DNA of 7,299 nt, taken from NCBI GenBank assembly GCA_934352055.1, contig CAKRJY010000027.1:1-7299 (forward strand), read 5' to 3'. The stretch is from an uncultured Lachnospiraceae bacterium (lineage in GTDB: Bacteria > Bacillota > Clostridia > Lachnospirales > Lachnospiraceae). This document shows, one piece after another, positions 1 to 5,976 of this stretch. The notes beneath the pieces were generated by a model. It was not told the DNA's origin and made no database searches. It worked only from the letters and a program-made list of their open reading frames with translations. Made by a program: the position numbers and the translations under genes. Positions within the stretch are counted from its first letter, which is position 1. Every line of letters starts with the position of its first letter.

Positions 1-1787
1 TGGCTGCCGAGATCACCATAAGGCTTATTACAGGTAGAGCATACTGCTTTGTTCTGGCAAGTGGCTGTGCCACCGGAATGGGCAGCTTCCTCAGCGTGGG
101 CACGACAGCAGGCATACTCTTTCCAGTGTTTGCTGTCGTTTGATTTCCAATCATTATTTAAGATGCCGCTGTGGTTGTCAGGGTCTTTGTCGCCGATTTC
201 AAACGTATCCGCACCTTTTGCGCCACAGACGCAGGACATATAGTAAGTCGTCCCAGATTGGCAGGTCGCAGAGGATTTCTCATACGCTTTTGTTTTAACT
301 TGCTGGTCGTAGGTATGCGCAGCAATATCCTCTTTTCCTTTGCAGATGGAACACTCATGCCAATGAGAGAAAGAATCTGAACTCCAAGTTTGGGTCAAGT
401 TATGCTTACACACTACGAGGTTAGCGGTGCTGCTATATTTGCTGATCGCACTGACAGGAATGCTGTCGTTCTCGTAGCTGAATTTTTCCGGAGCGGCATA
501 GTTTTTGTAACCCGAAGCTATGAGAACATAGTTAGAAGCATCCGGCGTCTTTTCCGTCGTCACACCGATTGGATTGCTGCCGGTCAGTTCACCCGCAATA
601 GTGATATATTTGTTGGTTGGCAGATAGACGTTGTTGTCTGCGCCCGCTTTTTTATTGCCATTGATGTCCAAGTTACCGGAAATGTTGAATGCTCCGCCCT
701 TAAAATACACGCCGCCGCCCGTGCCGTTCGTGCCTGTCGCGGTGTTTCCGGTGATGCTGCCGCCGTTCATTGTAAGCGCGCCTTTACTCTCGAAATAAAT
801 ACCGCCGCCATAACGGGTTGCAGTATTACCGGAGATGCGCGCCGATTCGGAAATGGTCATATTATAACTAGAAGAACTATAGTAACATAAACCGCCGCCA
901 TCTCTGCCCGCCGTATTGTTTTCAATCACGCTGTTGCCGGATATGATGAATCCGTTGATGTTCGTCCAGATGCCGCCGCCATTGCTGTCCGCTGTGTTAT
1001 TACTGATGGTGCCGCCGTATATATTCATAGTACCGCCCACAACCGTCACGCCGCCGGCGTCTGTTACGGATTGATTATCACTGATGATACCGCCGTACAT
1101 CGTAAATGTGCCACTGCTATGCGCGCATACACCACCACCGCCGTAGTTAGAATAGGTATTTTCCTCATGGTTATCGCTGATGGTGCCGCCATACATTTTA
1201 AAAGTGCCGTTTTGTATCTCCACACCTGCACCACCAGCCCCCGAGCGTGGATCATCGGCATGATTGCCGCTGATCGTTCCGCCGTACATGGAAAATGTGG
1301 CGGCAGCGGGGTCTGACCCGCCAACCCGCACTCCTTTTCCTTTTGCACCGGTCGAGTGAGTGATCGTGCCGCCGCCTTTGCAGTCACAAAGTATGAACTG
1401 CGCACCATTGTCGACATTGATGACCTGACTCATCCCCTGATAATCGTCGGAACTTGTTACGGAGCTTTTCAGTTCTCTTCCATTCAGACAGAGATAGAGC
1501 GTGTAGCCTGCTTTTACTATAAGGCGATTGTTTCGTGTCGCATTACTCGACAGATAGACATAGGCGGTCTTGGTATCCTCATCGTATGTAATCTCGTCTG
1601 TTCCATTCCACGCTGTCCATACGACAGCTTCACACGTGCCCGTGTGGTCGCCAATATCGGCATGCGCTGCACCGCAGATGGGGTGGCTGTGTGCTGATGT
1701 ATCCGCTGCCAGCGTAGGTGTAGGCAGCAGCCCCATCACAAGAGAGGCTGCAATAGGGATCGCTAATAATCGTTTCCAAAGCTTCAT
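1..1787 (-). CDS. Secreted beta-helix repeat surface protein, 3' end outside window
   Basis: The frame is open for 595 codons from an ATG at 1787 to the window edge, so the C-terminus is missing. Residues 1-27 form a typical Sec signal peptide: KR-containing start, hydrophobic stretch, and cleavage near TLA/AD. Residues about 139-400 hold repeated units of the form (F/L)xMYGGTISGNxA spaced about 26-35 residues apart with glycine-rich GGG(V/I) turns, the pattern of right-handed parallel beta-helix proteins. Residues about 456-595 contain Cys/His motifs (HWHECSICK, GGTATCQNKAVCSTC), a repeat often seen in large extracellular Firmicutes proteins. Family knowledge suggests an exported, probably cell-surface or matrix-binding protein; substrate and anchoring cannot be seen because any LPXTG, SLH or choline-binding region would lie beyond position 1. 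The start is supported by GGAG 10 nt upstream, with a second AAGGAG further up. It is divergent from the MerR gene. Function is unassigned; a polysaccharide-binding or lyase-like role is possible but no catalytic motif was recognised. Confidence 0.85.
   Translation of the reverse strand, partial: MKLWKRLLAIPIAASLVMGLLPTPTLAADTSAHSHPICGAAHADIGDHTGTCEAVVWTAWNGTDEITYDEDTKTAYVYLSSNATRNNRLIVKAGYTLYLCLNGRELKSSVTSSDDYQGMSQVINVDNGAQFILCDCKGGGTITHSTGAKGKGVRVGGSDPAAATFSMYGGTISGNHADDPRSGAGGAGVEIQNGTFKMYGGTISDNHEENTYSNYGGGGVCAHSSGTFTMYGGIISDNQSVTDAGGVTVVGGTMNIYGGTISNNTADSNGGGIWTNINGFIISGNSVIENNTAGRDGGGLCYYSSSSYNMTISESARISGNTATRYGGGIYFESKGALTMNGGSITGNTATGTNGTGGGVYFKGGAFNISGNLDINGNKKAGADNNVYLPTNKYITIAGELTGSNPIGVTTEKTPDASNYVLIASGYKNYAAPEKFSYENDSIPVSAISKYSSTANLVVCKHNLTQTWSSDSFSHWHECSICKGKEDIAAHTYDQQVKTKAYEKSSATCQSGTTYYMSCVCGAKGADTFEIGDKDPDNHSGILNNDWKSNDSKHWKEYACCRAHAEEAAHSGGTATCQNKAVCSTCNKPYGDLGS
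588..1373 (-). repeat. YGGTISGN-type beta-helix repeat array within the secreted protein
   Basis: On the minus strand at least four well-kept units carry M(Y)GG(T/I)ISxN (residues near 168, 199, 230 and 257 of the encoded protein). More diverged units follow (SARISGNTA, NGGSITGNTA, and a final ISGNLDINGN). Successive units are joined by Gly-rich segments. The DNA is similar but not identical between units, so this is an ageing protein repeat rather than a recent tandem duplication. Confidence 0.75.
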
Positions 1788-1797
1788 TGTTTCTTCA

Positions 1798-1809
1798 CTC
1801 CTTCTCCTT
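1798..1809 (-). promoter_or_regulatory. Ribosome binding site(s) of the beta-helix gene
   Basis: Read on the minus strand, the leader has AAGGAGAAGGAG; the proximal GGAG (1798-1801) lies 10 nt before the ATG at 1787 and the distal one 16 nt before it. This fixes the start codon immediately ahead of the signal peptide. Confidence 0.7.
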
Positions 1810-1840
1810 TAATGTTTAACTGATGGCTGCTGTGTCAGAC

Positions 1841-1868
1841 TTGACAGCAACCGATGTTTTTTTATAAT
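1841..1868 (+). promoter_or_regulatory. Sigma-A type promoter of the merR-family gene
   Basis: A perfect TTGACA (1841-1846) and perfect TATAAT (1863-1868) are separated by 16 bp, directing transcription rightward with an expected start near 1875 and a leader of about 55 nt. The spacer is shorter than the 19-20 bp of promoters that MerR proteins classically activate by untwisting, so this promoter should be active without an activator and is better suited to repression. Confidence 0.75.
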
Positions 1869-1884
1869 GGTAGTATCACTATAA
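1862..1884. promoter_or_regulatory. Imperfect 23-bp palindrome over the -10, likely operator
   Basis: The site starts TTATA and ends TATAA, centred on base 1873; 9 of 11 position pairs are complementary and the mismatches are symmetric by necessity at two pairs plus the centre. It covers the -10 hexamer and the predicted start of the merR-family gene. Position and symmetry suggest an autorepression operator for the dimeric MerR protein encoded just downstream; this is inference from context. Confidence 0.5.
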
Positions 1885-1886
1885 CC

Positions 1887-1902
1887 CGTTCACCCATGAA
1901 CG
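1887..1902. repeat. Perfect 6-bp inverted repeat in the merR leader
   Basis: CGTTCA (1887-1892) and TGAACG (1897-1902) flank a 4-nt loop CCCA. In RNA it would form a small hairpin between the transcription start and the ribosome binding site, in either direction. No U-run follows, so it is not a terminator; it may be a second protein site or chance. Confidence 0.3.
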
Positions 1903-1917
1903 AAGCAAGTGTTTTTT

Positions 1918-1923
1918 AGGAGG
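1918..1923 (+). promoter_or_regulatory. Ribosome binding site deciding the merR start
   Basis: AGGAGG lies 6 nt upstream of ATG 1930. It falls inside the frame that would begin at GTG 1909, which argues that the longer version is not used. Confidence 0.85.
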
Positions 1924-1929
1924 TACCGG

Positions 1930-2739
1930 ATGGAAACAGATACAAAGAGCCTCTTTCAGATCACGGAGGCAGCGCACGCCTGTGGCGTTTCCCGCAGCAC
2001 ATTGATACGCATGGAGGAAAAGGGGCTGCTCGCGCCTGCCTATGTCGCGCCGGAGAGCGGGCGGCGGTACTACGATAACCACAACATCGCGCGCGTTTTA
2101 CAGATCGAAAAATTCAAATCCATGGGACTGGGCGCACAGGAGATCGCGGACTATTTTGTCAGGGGCGGCGAGGTGTCGGGGCTGCTCGCGGTGTTGGAGG
2201 AACGCCTGCAGGAGCTTTTACAAGGTGTGGAGGAGCTGCGGCTGCGGGCGGGGGATCATAGCGGTATGTCGGTGCAGCTGACATCACTCCACGCCGTGAC
2301 CTGCTGTATGAAGAAGTGTATGGGACGTACGGTGGAAGAAAAGTATGCCGCCATGTATGGGTTTTACAGCGAGTGTATCAGAAAGGGCTGTGTGCTTTCT
2401 GATGAGCCGATATTCGTGGTACAGGAGCGGAACGATTATCTGGAGGGCTATATCGGAGAGAAGCCCTATCCCTACTGGGTCTGCGTACCGGTTCGGAAGG
2501 AACAGGCACCGGAGGACGCAGTCGTGCTGCCGGCATGCCGTGTGCTGTCCGTGTTGTATTACGGTGAATATGACGAAGGCGTAGATGAAGCATGGCTGAC
2601 GCTGGGACGCGAAGTGAAGGAGCGGGGACTGACACCTACAGGTCTGCCGCGTGTGCTGGGGATCGTTGCGCCCTATACGGGGCGGGAGATCGAAGCACGG
2701 CGCTACTGTTCGCGGATTGTCCTGCCCGTGAGTGACTGA
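1930..2739 (+). CDS. MerR-family transcriptional regulator with GyrI-like effector-binding domain
   Basis: A 269-residue DNA-binding one-component regulator. Residues about 7-75 are a MerR winged helix: ITEAAHACGVSRSTLIRMEEKGLL, the wing ESGRRYY, then a second helical pair IEKFKSMGLGAQEI. Residues about 83-108 are a leucine-rich coiled coil expected to form the dimer. Residues about 114-267 match a GyrI-like/AraC-type effector pocket (YYGEYDEGVDEAWLTL, GLTPTGLPR, and a closing strand RIVLPV), the layout of BmrR/BltR-type drug- or metabolite-sensing regulators. The ATG at 1930 is preferred over an upstream in-frame GTG at 1909 because AGGAGG (1918-1923) sits 6 nt ahead. No effector is identifiable; several Cys residues (125, 126, 130, 154, 185) are not arranged as a known metal site. 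The likely targets are its own promoter and perhaps the divergent surface-protein gene. Its stop codon lies at the junction with IS3-family sequence, so its last few residues may not be original. Confidence 0.88.
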   Translation: METDTKSLFQITEAAHACGVSRSTLIRMEEKGLLAPAYVAPESGRRYYDNHNIARVLQIEKFKSMGLGAQEIADYFVRGGEVSGLLAVLEERLQELLQGVEELRLRAGDHSGMSVQLTSLHAVTCCMKKCMGRTVEEKYAAMYGFYSECIRKGCVLSDEPIFVVQERNDYLEGYIGEKPYPYWVCVPVRKEQAPEDAVVLPACRVLSVLYYGEYDEGVDEAWLTLGREVKERGLTPTGLPRVLGIVAPYTGREIEARRYCSRIVLPVSD

Positions 2740-2873
2740 TCCGGATTTTTTCTATCAAGACGCTTTTGCCAATACATATATGTGGCTTTTGGCATTCCAG
2801 TATATGAGAGAAGGTCTTTTAATTTGAACTGTCTTCGGAGGCTACTGATGATTCTTGCCGTTCTCTCATTTTT
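2703..2873 (-). pseudogene. IS3-family OrfB (integrase) N-terminal remnant
   Basis: In the -1 frame relative to OrfA the minus strand reads KNERTARIISSLRRQFK and then LKDLLSYTGMPKATYMYWQK and RLDRKNPDQ, the characteristic N-terminal region of IS150-type OrfB ahead of the DDE domain. Recognisable similarity ends around 2736-2741; the frame runs on through antisense merR sequence to a TAG at 2703. All DDE catalytic residues are absent, so it is non-functional. In intact elements OrfAB is made by programmed -1 frameshifting; a candidate slippery A-run (2869-2873) lies at the start of this frame. Confidence 0.75.
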
Positions 2874-3397
2874 GCTTCGTCCTCTAAACGCAGTCTCCTC
2901 AGTTCTTTTAAAAACGCATTCTCGATTCTTAGTTTAAGAAGTTCATCTTCTAGTTCTTTTACATGCTCTGCACTTGTATCAACAGAAGATTCTTCAACGG
3001 GTTTGTTTTGTGTATTGTCATCAGATGTGTTCAATGTTTTCTTTCGTCCTTTTTTACGTGGTCTCAGCGCATCAGAACCCGCCACTCGAAAGCGATTAAC
3101 CCAATTGACAATCATTGACGGATTAGTAATTCCTTCTTGTAGAGCCAAATCTTGATACGAGATTTCACTTGATAAATATAACTCTACAACAGAAAGCTTC
3201 TTTTCGAAAGAGTAGTTTTCTTTTTTTCGAGAACGTTTTAATCCTTCGTCTCCAAATTCTTTATACGCAGCAAGCCATTTCCTGAGCTGAGAATTTGATC
3301 CAAGCCCATACTTTGTAGAAAGATACTGTGTGCCACCTTCTCCATTTATGTATTCTAGAACTACTTTTTTCTTGAATTCAAAAGAATATTTAGCCAT
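2819..3397 (-). CDS. IS3-family transposase OrfA (helix-turn-helix subunit)
   Basis: A 192-residue protein with two homeodomain-like HTH modules in tandem (about residues 3-50 and 61-108, each starting YSFE and ending in a WLAAYKEFG- or WVNRFRVAG-like recognition segment). A basic patch RPRKKGRKK (112-120), an acidic linker, and a leucine-zipper-like helix with Leu at 149, 156, 163 and 166 follow. In the family OrfA binds the element ends and, as a fusion with OrfB, forms the active transposase. The ATG at 3397 (MAKYSF) is chosen over TTG 3415; GGAGG (3409-3413) lies 11 nt upstream. OrfA itself appears undamaged, but OrfB is deleted, so alone it could act only as a DNA-binding inhibitor of related elements. 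Confidence 0.85.
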   Translation of the reverse strand: MAKYSFEFKKKVVLEYINGEGGTQYLSTKYGLGSNSQLRKWLAAYKEFGDEGLKRSRKKENYSFEKKLSVVELYLSSEISYQDLALQEGITNPSMIVNWVNRFRVAGSDALRPRKKGRKKTLNTSDDNTQNKPVEESSVDTSAEHVKELEDELLKLRIENAFLKELRRLRLEDEAKMRERQESSVASEDSSN

Positions 3398-3417
3398 AAA
3401 AATACCGACCTCCAATC

Positions 3418-3437
3418 GTTAGATTTTTAGGTCTAAC
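3418..3437 (-). repeat. Small hairpin just inside the IS3 end
   Basis: GTTAGA (3418-3423) and TCTAAC (3432-3437) form a perfect 6-bp stem with an 8-nt loop, between the terminal sequence and the orfA ribosome binding site. Its place resembles structures that in some insertion sequences shield the transposase start from outside transcription; that role here is inference. Confidence 0.45.
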
Positions 3438-3454
3438 TTTTGGGGGTCAGTACA
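3430..3454 (-). repeat. Terminal inverted repeat (one copy) of the IS3-family element
   Basis: Minus-strand TGTACTGACCCCCAAAAG starting at 3454 matches the form of IS150-type ends. The partner end is not in the window, so its inner limit is estimated. The host sequence resumes at 3455 in the ISL3 transposase reading frame. Confidence 0.7.
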
Positions 3455-4339
3455 TTTATCATGTATGCAGAGCCTTTTATCTCATCTGCTTTAGCTTTAG
3501 CTGCTTTCACAATAGCAAGTTCAGGATCATTCTTTTTAGGACGACCCTTGTCACATGGATTATCTGTTTTGACCTGTTTATATTCGCTGTAGGCATCATG
3601 CCAGATATCTTTTCTGACTTCATCGAGAACTGTCATAGCCCACTCGACTACGTGAAAGGAATCAACACAACGGGCGCAGTCAGGAGTGTATTCATTTACA
3701 CACTCTGTGATCCATTTGGCACCATCACCTGTAACAACCTTGATGCTGGATAGCTGCTCTGGAGTAAGCTGTTTATAAAACTTTTCAAGAACGGATTTGC
3801 CATGGCCTTCCGATGCCCATACCACTGTGTTGGTATCGTGATTAACGATTTCTGTAATGTACTTGTGACCCTTTTTGTAACTGGTTTCGTCAATGCCGAT
3901 ATTAACCAGACCATCAAGTCTTCTTGAGCGCTCCGGTTCTAAATCATGAAGAGCACGATTGACACAGCGGCCTACAGTTTCCTAGTCCACTCTCATGAAG
4001 TATGATGTGGTACTTCTTGGAAGATAGGATGCAAACCATGCAACGGTAAGGTCGAAATCCTTGGTAAATCTATTACCTGGATATGCCCATGGAACTTCGG
4101 CAACATATACCCCATGTTCAAGGCAGATGATACGATGCGTCTGGTATTCAACTTCGACCAGAATACCACCCCAGTCCAGCCCCCCTCCAAGTGGTTGGTC
4201 TGCTGGAATGTTTGTCATAAGCAGGACATGACTTGTGACAGAAAGGGCAGTCATTCTCATGCCATTTATTAGGTCTGACTTTGATACGGATGTGTTTCAC
4301 GCCATCCTCATCAGAGTAAAGATTAAAATTTTCTATCAA
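3455..4339 (-). pseudogene. ISL3-family transposase, frameshifted, amber-interrupted and truncated
   Basis: Three pieces of one protein are readable. The first, from about 4339 (possible TTG start, LIENFNLYSDEDG), carries the N-terminal zinc-finger region CPFCHKSCPAYDKH. A one-base excess in a run of six G on the minus strand (plus 4180-4185) then shifts the frame; restoring it gives TWRGLDWGG, then CLEHGVYVAEVPWAY and RFTKDFDLTVAW. At 3982-3984 a TAG replaces the Trp expected in MRVDWETVGR. The same frame continues with the DDE-type domain: NIGIDETSYKKGHKYITEIV, VVTGDGAKWITECV and CVDSFHVVEWAM. It ends at 3455 inside the segment following EIKGSAYM, where IS3 sequence begins (a fused tail of junk codons runs to a stop at 3433). 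The C-terminal part with the last catalytic residue is gone. No ISL3 terminal repeat was recognised; the family usually encodes about 400 residues or more. Non-functional. Confidence 0.85.
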
Positions 4340-4351
4340 GAGAATAAAGAA

Positions 4352-4381
4352 TTGACAAAATTTTGTGGGGCGGGGTAGAAT
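4352..4381 (+). promoter_or_regulatory. Likely promoter of the chemoreceptor gene
   Basis: TTGACA (4352-4357) and TAGAAT (4376-4381) are spaced 18 bp apart, giving a start near 4388 and a leader of about 55 nt. The site lies immediately upstream of the transposase remnant's first codons, in AT-rich DNA apart from a GGGGCGGGG block in the spacer. Confidence 0.5.
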
Positions 4382-4443
4382 AATGGTAAAAAATTCCAAA
4401 ACATAACGCATTGGTGCCTTTCGCAGAAAGAAGAAAAATAAAC

Positions 4444-5862
4444 ATGAAAAAGAGAATGAACTTGGGAAAAAAGTTAGTAACAATGTTAGTGTCTGTAGGC
4501 TTTTTTGCAGTTTTGATTACAGTCTTGAATTTAATGGCATTACAAGCTATTCGAGGAAAGAATAATGTGCTTATAGAACAGTTTGAACAATATGAAGAAG
4601 CAGTGGAAAATAATGATACCGCGGTTTTGGAAACAGCAAAAGGAGAAGTGGCAGAAGCCATCAGACATATCAACTACAGAATAAATGGAAGCATCATTTT
4701 TGATTTTGCACTTGTGGTAGCTGATATTATTGTAATCGTACTTCTTTCGATTGTTATTAATAAGTCCATTGTTCGTCCAGCAAAAAGAGCAAAGAATGAT
4801 TTGGATGATATCATTTTAGGTATAGAATCAGGACAGGGTAATCTTACGTTAAGAGTATTTGATGAAACCAGTGATGAAATTGGTCAGCTTGCAAATGGTG
4901 TCAACCATTTTATTGAAACATTACAAAATCTTATGATAAAGATTAAGAGTGTATCAAAAGATATGACAGAATCTTCCTATCTTGTACAAAATGAGGCGGA
5001 ATCTTCAAATATGAGTGCATCCAATGTGAGTGCAACATCGGAAGAACTTGCAGCATCTATGGAAGAGGTATCTGCTTCTCTATATGATTTAGCCCAAGGA
5101 TGTAATAATCTGCTAGAGAAAATGGCAGGCATGAATGAGGATGCCAAGAACTCTGCAATGAAGTTGCATGAAGTGAAGCTTACTGCAGAAAATAGCTATA
5201 AAGAAGCGATTGCATCAAAAGAAAAAACAGTAGAAACATTTGATGGCATTCAAAAGGATGTCGCGGAGGCAGTAGAAGCATCTAAGTCTGTAAATGAAAT
5301 TGCAAAACTGACAGAAAATATCTTAAATATCGCAGCACAGACAAATCTTCTAGCACTTAATGCATCGATTGAAGCAGCAAGAGCAGGGGAAGCAGGCAGG
5401 GGCTTTGCCGTTGTTGCAGATGAAATCAGACAGCTTGCAGATAGTTCACGTGAGACAGCAAACAATATTCAGGAAATCAGTGGAAAAGTTATTGAGGCAG
5501 TAAACAATCTGTCTGGAAATGCAACGGAAATGATTCGTTTTGTAGATGAAAAGGTAGCACTTGATTATGACAACTTTGTAAAAATTATTGGAAATTATGA
5601 TGCTGATTCTGATCAGGCAAGTAATACATTTAACGAGTTTGCAGTTAAGTCAAAAGATAGCTTAGGTACAATGAATGATATGAATGAGGGTATCAATAAC
5701 ATTTCTATAGCGATTGAAGAATCTGCAAAAGGTGTTACAAACGTAGCACAAGAGATATCACAACTTGTAACAGCAATTTCAGCAATTACAGTGCAGGCGG
5801 ACGAAAATAAGAACCTTTCGGAAGATTTATCGGATGAAGTAGCAAAATTTGAAAAAGTTTAA
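4444..5862 (+). CDS. Methyl-accepting chemotaxis protein (transmembrane chemoreceptor)
   Basis: A 472-residue receptor that passes ligand or redox signals to a CheA/CheW kinase array at the membrane. TM1 is about residues 12-34, TM2 about 83-105; the 48-residue outer segment between them is too short for a dCache or four-helix ligand domain. A HAMP linker follows (about 106-160, with P112 and DEIGQL). The cytoplasmic coiled coil shows the conserved hairpin tip IAAQTNLLALNASIEAARAG (about 297-316) and RGFAVVADEIRQLA. Gln/Glu-rich heptads on both sides are candidate methylation sites. An insert-like stretch around 366-400 (FVDEKVALDYDNF) is of a kind I know from clostridial receptors. There is no C-terminal CheR/CheB tether peptide. 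ATG 4444 is preferred to an in-frame TTG at 4411 since it starts directly with the KKR-type membrane leader; the upstream GAAAGAAG is only a weak ribosome site. It is a lone gene with no che or flagellar neighbours; the small sensor region suggests sensing through the membrane, HAMP or a partner protein. Confidence 0.93.
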   Translation: MKKRMNLGKKLVTMLVSVGFFAVLITVLNLMALQAIRGKNNVLIEQFEQYEEAVENNDTAVLETAKGEVAEAIRHINYRINGSIIFDFALVVADIIVIVLLSIVINKSIVRPAKRAKNDLDDIILGIESGQGNLTLRVFDETSDEIGQLANGVNHFIETLQNLMIKIKSVSKDMTESSYLVQNEAESSNMSASNVSATSEELAASMEEVSASLYDLAQGCNNLLEKMAGMNEDAKNSAMKLHEVKLTAENSYKEAIASKEKTVETFDGIQKDVAEAVEASKSVNEIAKLTENILNIAAQTNLLALNASIEAARAGEAGRGFAVVADEIRQLADSSRETANNIQEISGKVIEAVNNLSGNATEMIRFVDEKVALDYDNFVKIIGNYDADSDQASNTFNEFAVKSKDSLGTMNDMNEGINNISIAIEESAKGVTNVAQEISQLVTAISAITVQADENKNLSEDLSDEVAKFEKV

Positions 5863-5940
5863 CTAACAGATTTTTATTATGAGAAAAACTGTATTAGGTA
5901 AATAACCCGCACTAACTAAAAATGAATGCCAGAATAAGCA

Positions 5941-5976
5941 CAAAGGCATAGCCCCATTACGGGTTCTATGCCTTTG
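5941..5976. terminator. Strong hairpin terminator between converging genes
   Basis: CAAAGGCATAG (5941-5951) pairs perfectly with CTATGCCTTTG (5966-5976), and inside it CCC (5953-5955) can pair with GGG (5961-5963), leaving a short loop. On the plus strand it is followed by CGTTTT, a short U-run, 78 nt after the chemoreceptor stop. Read from the other side it also ends the HAD gene, whose TAG stop codon (5966-5968) lies inside one arm. The minus-strand U-tract is poor, so termination there may be weaker. Confidence 0.7.

Larger units (their letters stand above)
2736..3454 (-). mobile_element. Truncated IS3-family (IS150-type) insertion sequence
   Basis: The upstream end is intact: read on the minus strand from 3454 it begins TGTACTGACCCCCAAAAG, a terminus with the TG start typical of IS150-group elements. 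It is followed by a small hairpin, orfA and a -1-frame orfB start. OrfB homology stops after about 46 codons, at the stop codon of the merR-family gene, so roughly 0.7-0.8 kb of orfB and the other inverted repeat are missing. No mobility in cis with only one end is expected. The element sits inside an ISL3-family transposase gene. Confidence 0.8.

Noticed and set aside
390..890. Plus-strand open frame of 166 codons
   Set aside because: It is antisense to the beta-helix gene, has no ribosome site and no recognisable domain; its openness follows from the GC-rich repeats on the other strand.
588..1373. CRISPR-like or tandem DNA repeat array
   Set aside because: The repeats are protein-level units of unequal spacing with diverged DNA; there are no uniform direct repeats and spacers.
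1071..1697. Plus-strand frames of 81 and 113 codons, and a 117-codon minus frame at 1064-1417
   Set aside because: All overlap the signal-peptide-bearing beta-helix frame, which is continuous and shows family repeats; these are shadows.
2739..2755. ATCCGGAT followed by six T as a terminator
   Set aside because: The palindrome has no room for a loop, and the T-run corresponds to conserved Lys/Asn codons of OrfB on the other strand.
2766..2794. Possible terminator for the merR gene (TGCCAA...TTGGCA with an inner ACATATATGT palindrome)
   Set aside because: It lies inside the orfB remnant coding MPKATYMYWQ, has a long loop, and no T-run follows it on the plus strand.
4148..4483. 111-codon minus frame starting upstream in the chemoreceptor gene
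   Set aside because: Only the part from about 4339 resembles ISL3 transposase; the hydrophobic Phe-rich beginning is antisense to the receptor's 5' region.
5250..5465. Minus-strand frame of 71 codons within the chemoreceptor
   Set aside because: It is antisense to the highly conserved signalling tip and carries no independent coding evidence.
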